From assembly GCA_934358675.1 (NCBI GenBank), contig CAKRKX010000114.1, forward strand, positions 1 through 6,375: a stretch of DNA of 6,375 nucleotides, in the 5' to 3' direction. Both the position numbers and the translations under genes were made by a program. Positions within the stretch are counted from its first letter, which is position 1. Each line of letters starts with the position of its first letter. Under the pieces are notes generated by a model that saw only the letters and a list, made by a program, of their open reading frames with translations, did not search any database and had not been told where the DNA came from. The DNA comes from an uncultured Agathobacter sp. GTDB taxonomy: Bacteria > Bacillota > Clostridia > Lachnospirales > Lachnospiraceae. Below are positions 5,625 through 6,375 of this stretch, one piece after another.

Positions 5625-6375
5625 ATGAAAACAAGAAGTAAAATTGTGCGCATGTGTGCGGTGGTACTCGCGGCATTAATGCTTTTGACCGGTGTTGGCG
5701 TGCCGACCGAAACATACGCAGCGACAAGCAGTCGTCCGTATTATATCATGATCAACCGCAAACAGAACTGTGTTACGGTGTACAAACAGGATGATCAGGG
5801 AAAGTATACCATTCCGGTAAAGGCGATGGCATGCTCTGTCGGCGTCAACAATGCGACCCCGACCGGAACATTCACGATTTCAAACAAGTACCGCTGGCAT
5901 ACATTGATGGGCAATGTATACGGACAGTACTGCAGCCGAATCGTCGGCAGCATCCTGTTTCATTCCGTATATTACAGCGCTACCAATCCGAGCACTTTAT
6001 CGTACAATTCGTATAATCGTCTCGGAAGTGCGGCTTCGCACGGATGCGTTCGTCTGAATGTTGCGGATTCAAAGTGGATCTATGACAACTGTCCATCCGG
6101 AACGAAGGTAAAGATCTATGACGGAAATGATCCGGGACCGCTCGGCAAGCCGACCCCGGTGCGGATCAACACAAGCAGCAGCTACAGGGGATGGGATCCG
6201 ACCGATCCGGATTCGAGAAATCCATGGAGCAAGATGGGACCGACCATCAGCGGCGTGAAAAATATTACGGTTGAGCGCCTTGCCAAGAAGCCTGATCTGA
6301 AAAAAGGCATTACCGCAATGGATTACAAGGGAACTTCGTTGAAAGTCAAGCTGACCGGTAAGCTGAATATGAAGA
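5625..6375 (+). CDS. Secreted L,D-transpeptidase (YkuD domain), 3' end outside window
   Basis: The first 250 codons are present and the frame stays open to the window end. ATG 5625 is preceded by AGAGGAG (5612-5618), 6 bases away. Residues 1-32 form a signal peptide: a basic start, a hydrophobic core (11-26) and a TYA-A cleavage site near residue 32. Residues 39-166 are a YkuD L,D-transpeptidase domain with H113 and the active-site motif SHGCVRL (138-144), in which C141 is the nucleophile and H139 and R143 are the conserved partners. Such enzymes link peptidoglycan stems by 3-3 bonds, or attach proteins to the wall, outside the membrane. A proline- and glycine-rich linker (about 167-204) leads into a segment starting near residue 205 with alternating beta-type sequence (VKNITVERL, SLKVKLTGKL), which looks like the start of an Ig-like repeat and may serve wall attachment or spacing. 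Regulator 2 lies divergently upstream. Confidence 0.93.
   Translation, partial: MKTRSKIVRMCAVVLAALMLLTGVGVPTETYAATSSRPYYIMINRKQNCVTVYKQDDQGKYTIPVKAMACSVGVNNATPTGTFTISNKYRWHTLMGNVYGQYCSRIVGSILFHSVYYSATNPSTLSYNSYNRLGSAASHGCVRLNVADSKWIYDNCPSGTKVKIYDGNDPGPLGKPTPVRINTSSSYRGWDPTDPDSRNPWSKMGPTISGVKNITVERLAKKPDLKKGITAMDYKGTSLKVKLTGKLNMK

Overview
The window looks like chromosomal DNA from a low-to-moderate GC Gram-positive anaerobe, most likely a Clostridia member of the Lachnospiraceae type. This is inferred from strong AGGAGG-type ribosome sites, the style of the LysR regulators, an HPr-like protein without the catalytic histidine, and a secreted YkuD enzyme with an Ig-like tail. No phage, transposon, CRISPR or plasmid feature is visible. 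I could not run a database search, so the taxonomy is an impression.

Layout on the + strand: a tRNA-Trp (2-72) with its own terminator; a LysR-type regulator (164-1081) with a strong terminator; an intergenic stretch that appears to hold a decayed direct duplication and then a near-consensus extended -10 promoter; a 77-residue HPr-like protein (1378-1611) closed by a near-perfect GC-rich terminator; and a 909-residue protein (1774-4503) that joins a RecB/Cas4-type PD-(D/E)XK nuclease domain to an XPD/DinG-type iron-sulphur helicase. A second LysR regulator lies on the - strand (4571-5470), convergent with the helicase and divergent from a secreted L,D-transpeptidase (5625 to the window end, incomplete).

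The genes look mostly like independent transcription units, since each + strand gene up to the HPr-like protein is followed by a terminator. The clearest regulatory logic is at 5471-5624. The - strand regulator has a good promoter there, a perfect TACAT-N11-ATGTA dyad of LysR-box form covers its -10, and the divergent gene is the cell-wall cross-linking enzyme. The inference is that the regulator represses itself and may control the transpeptidase.

I see no obviously new multi-gene system. The most interesting items are the nuclease-helicase fusion with an acidic insert inside the nuclease fold, the HPr-like protein that lost the His15 site but kept the Ser46 region, the LysR-box dyad between regulator and transpeptidase, and the two-part repeat upstream of the HPr-like gene.
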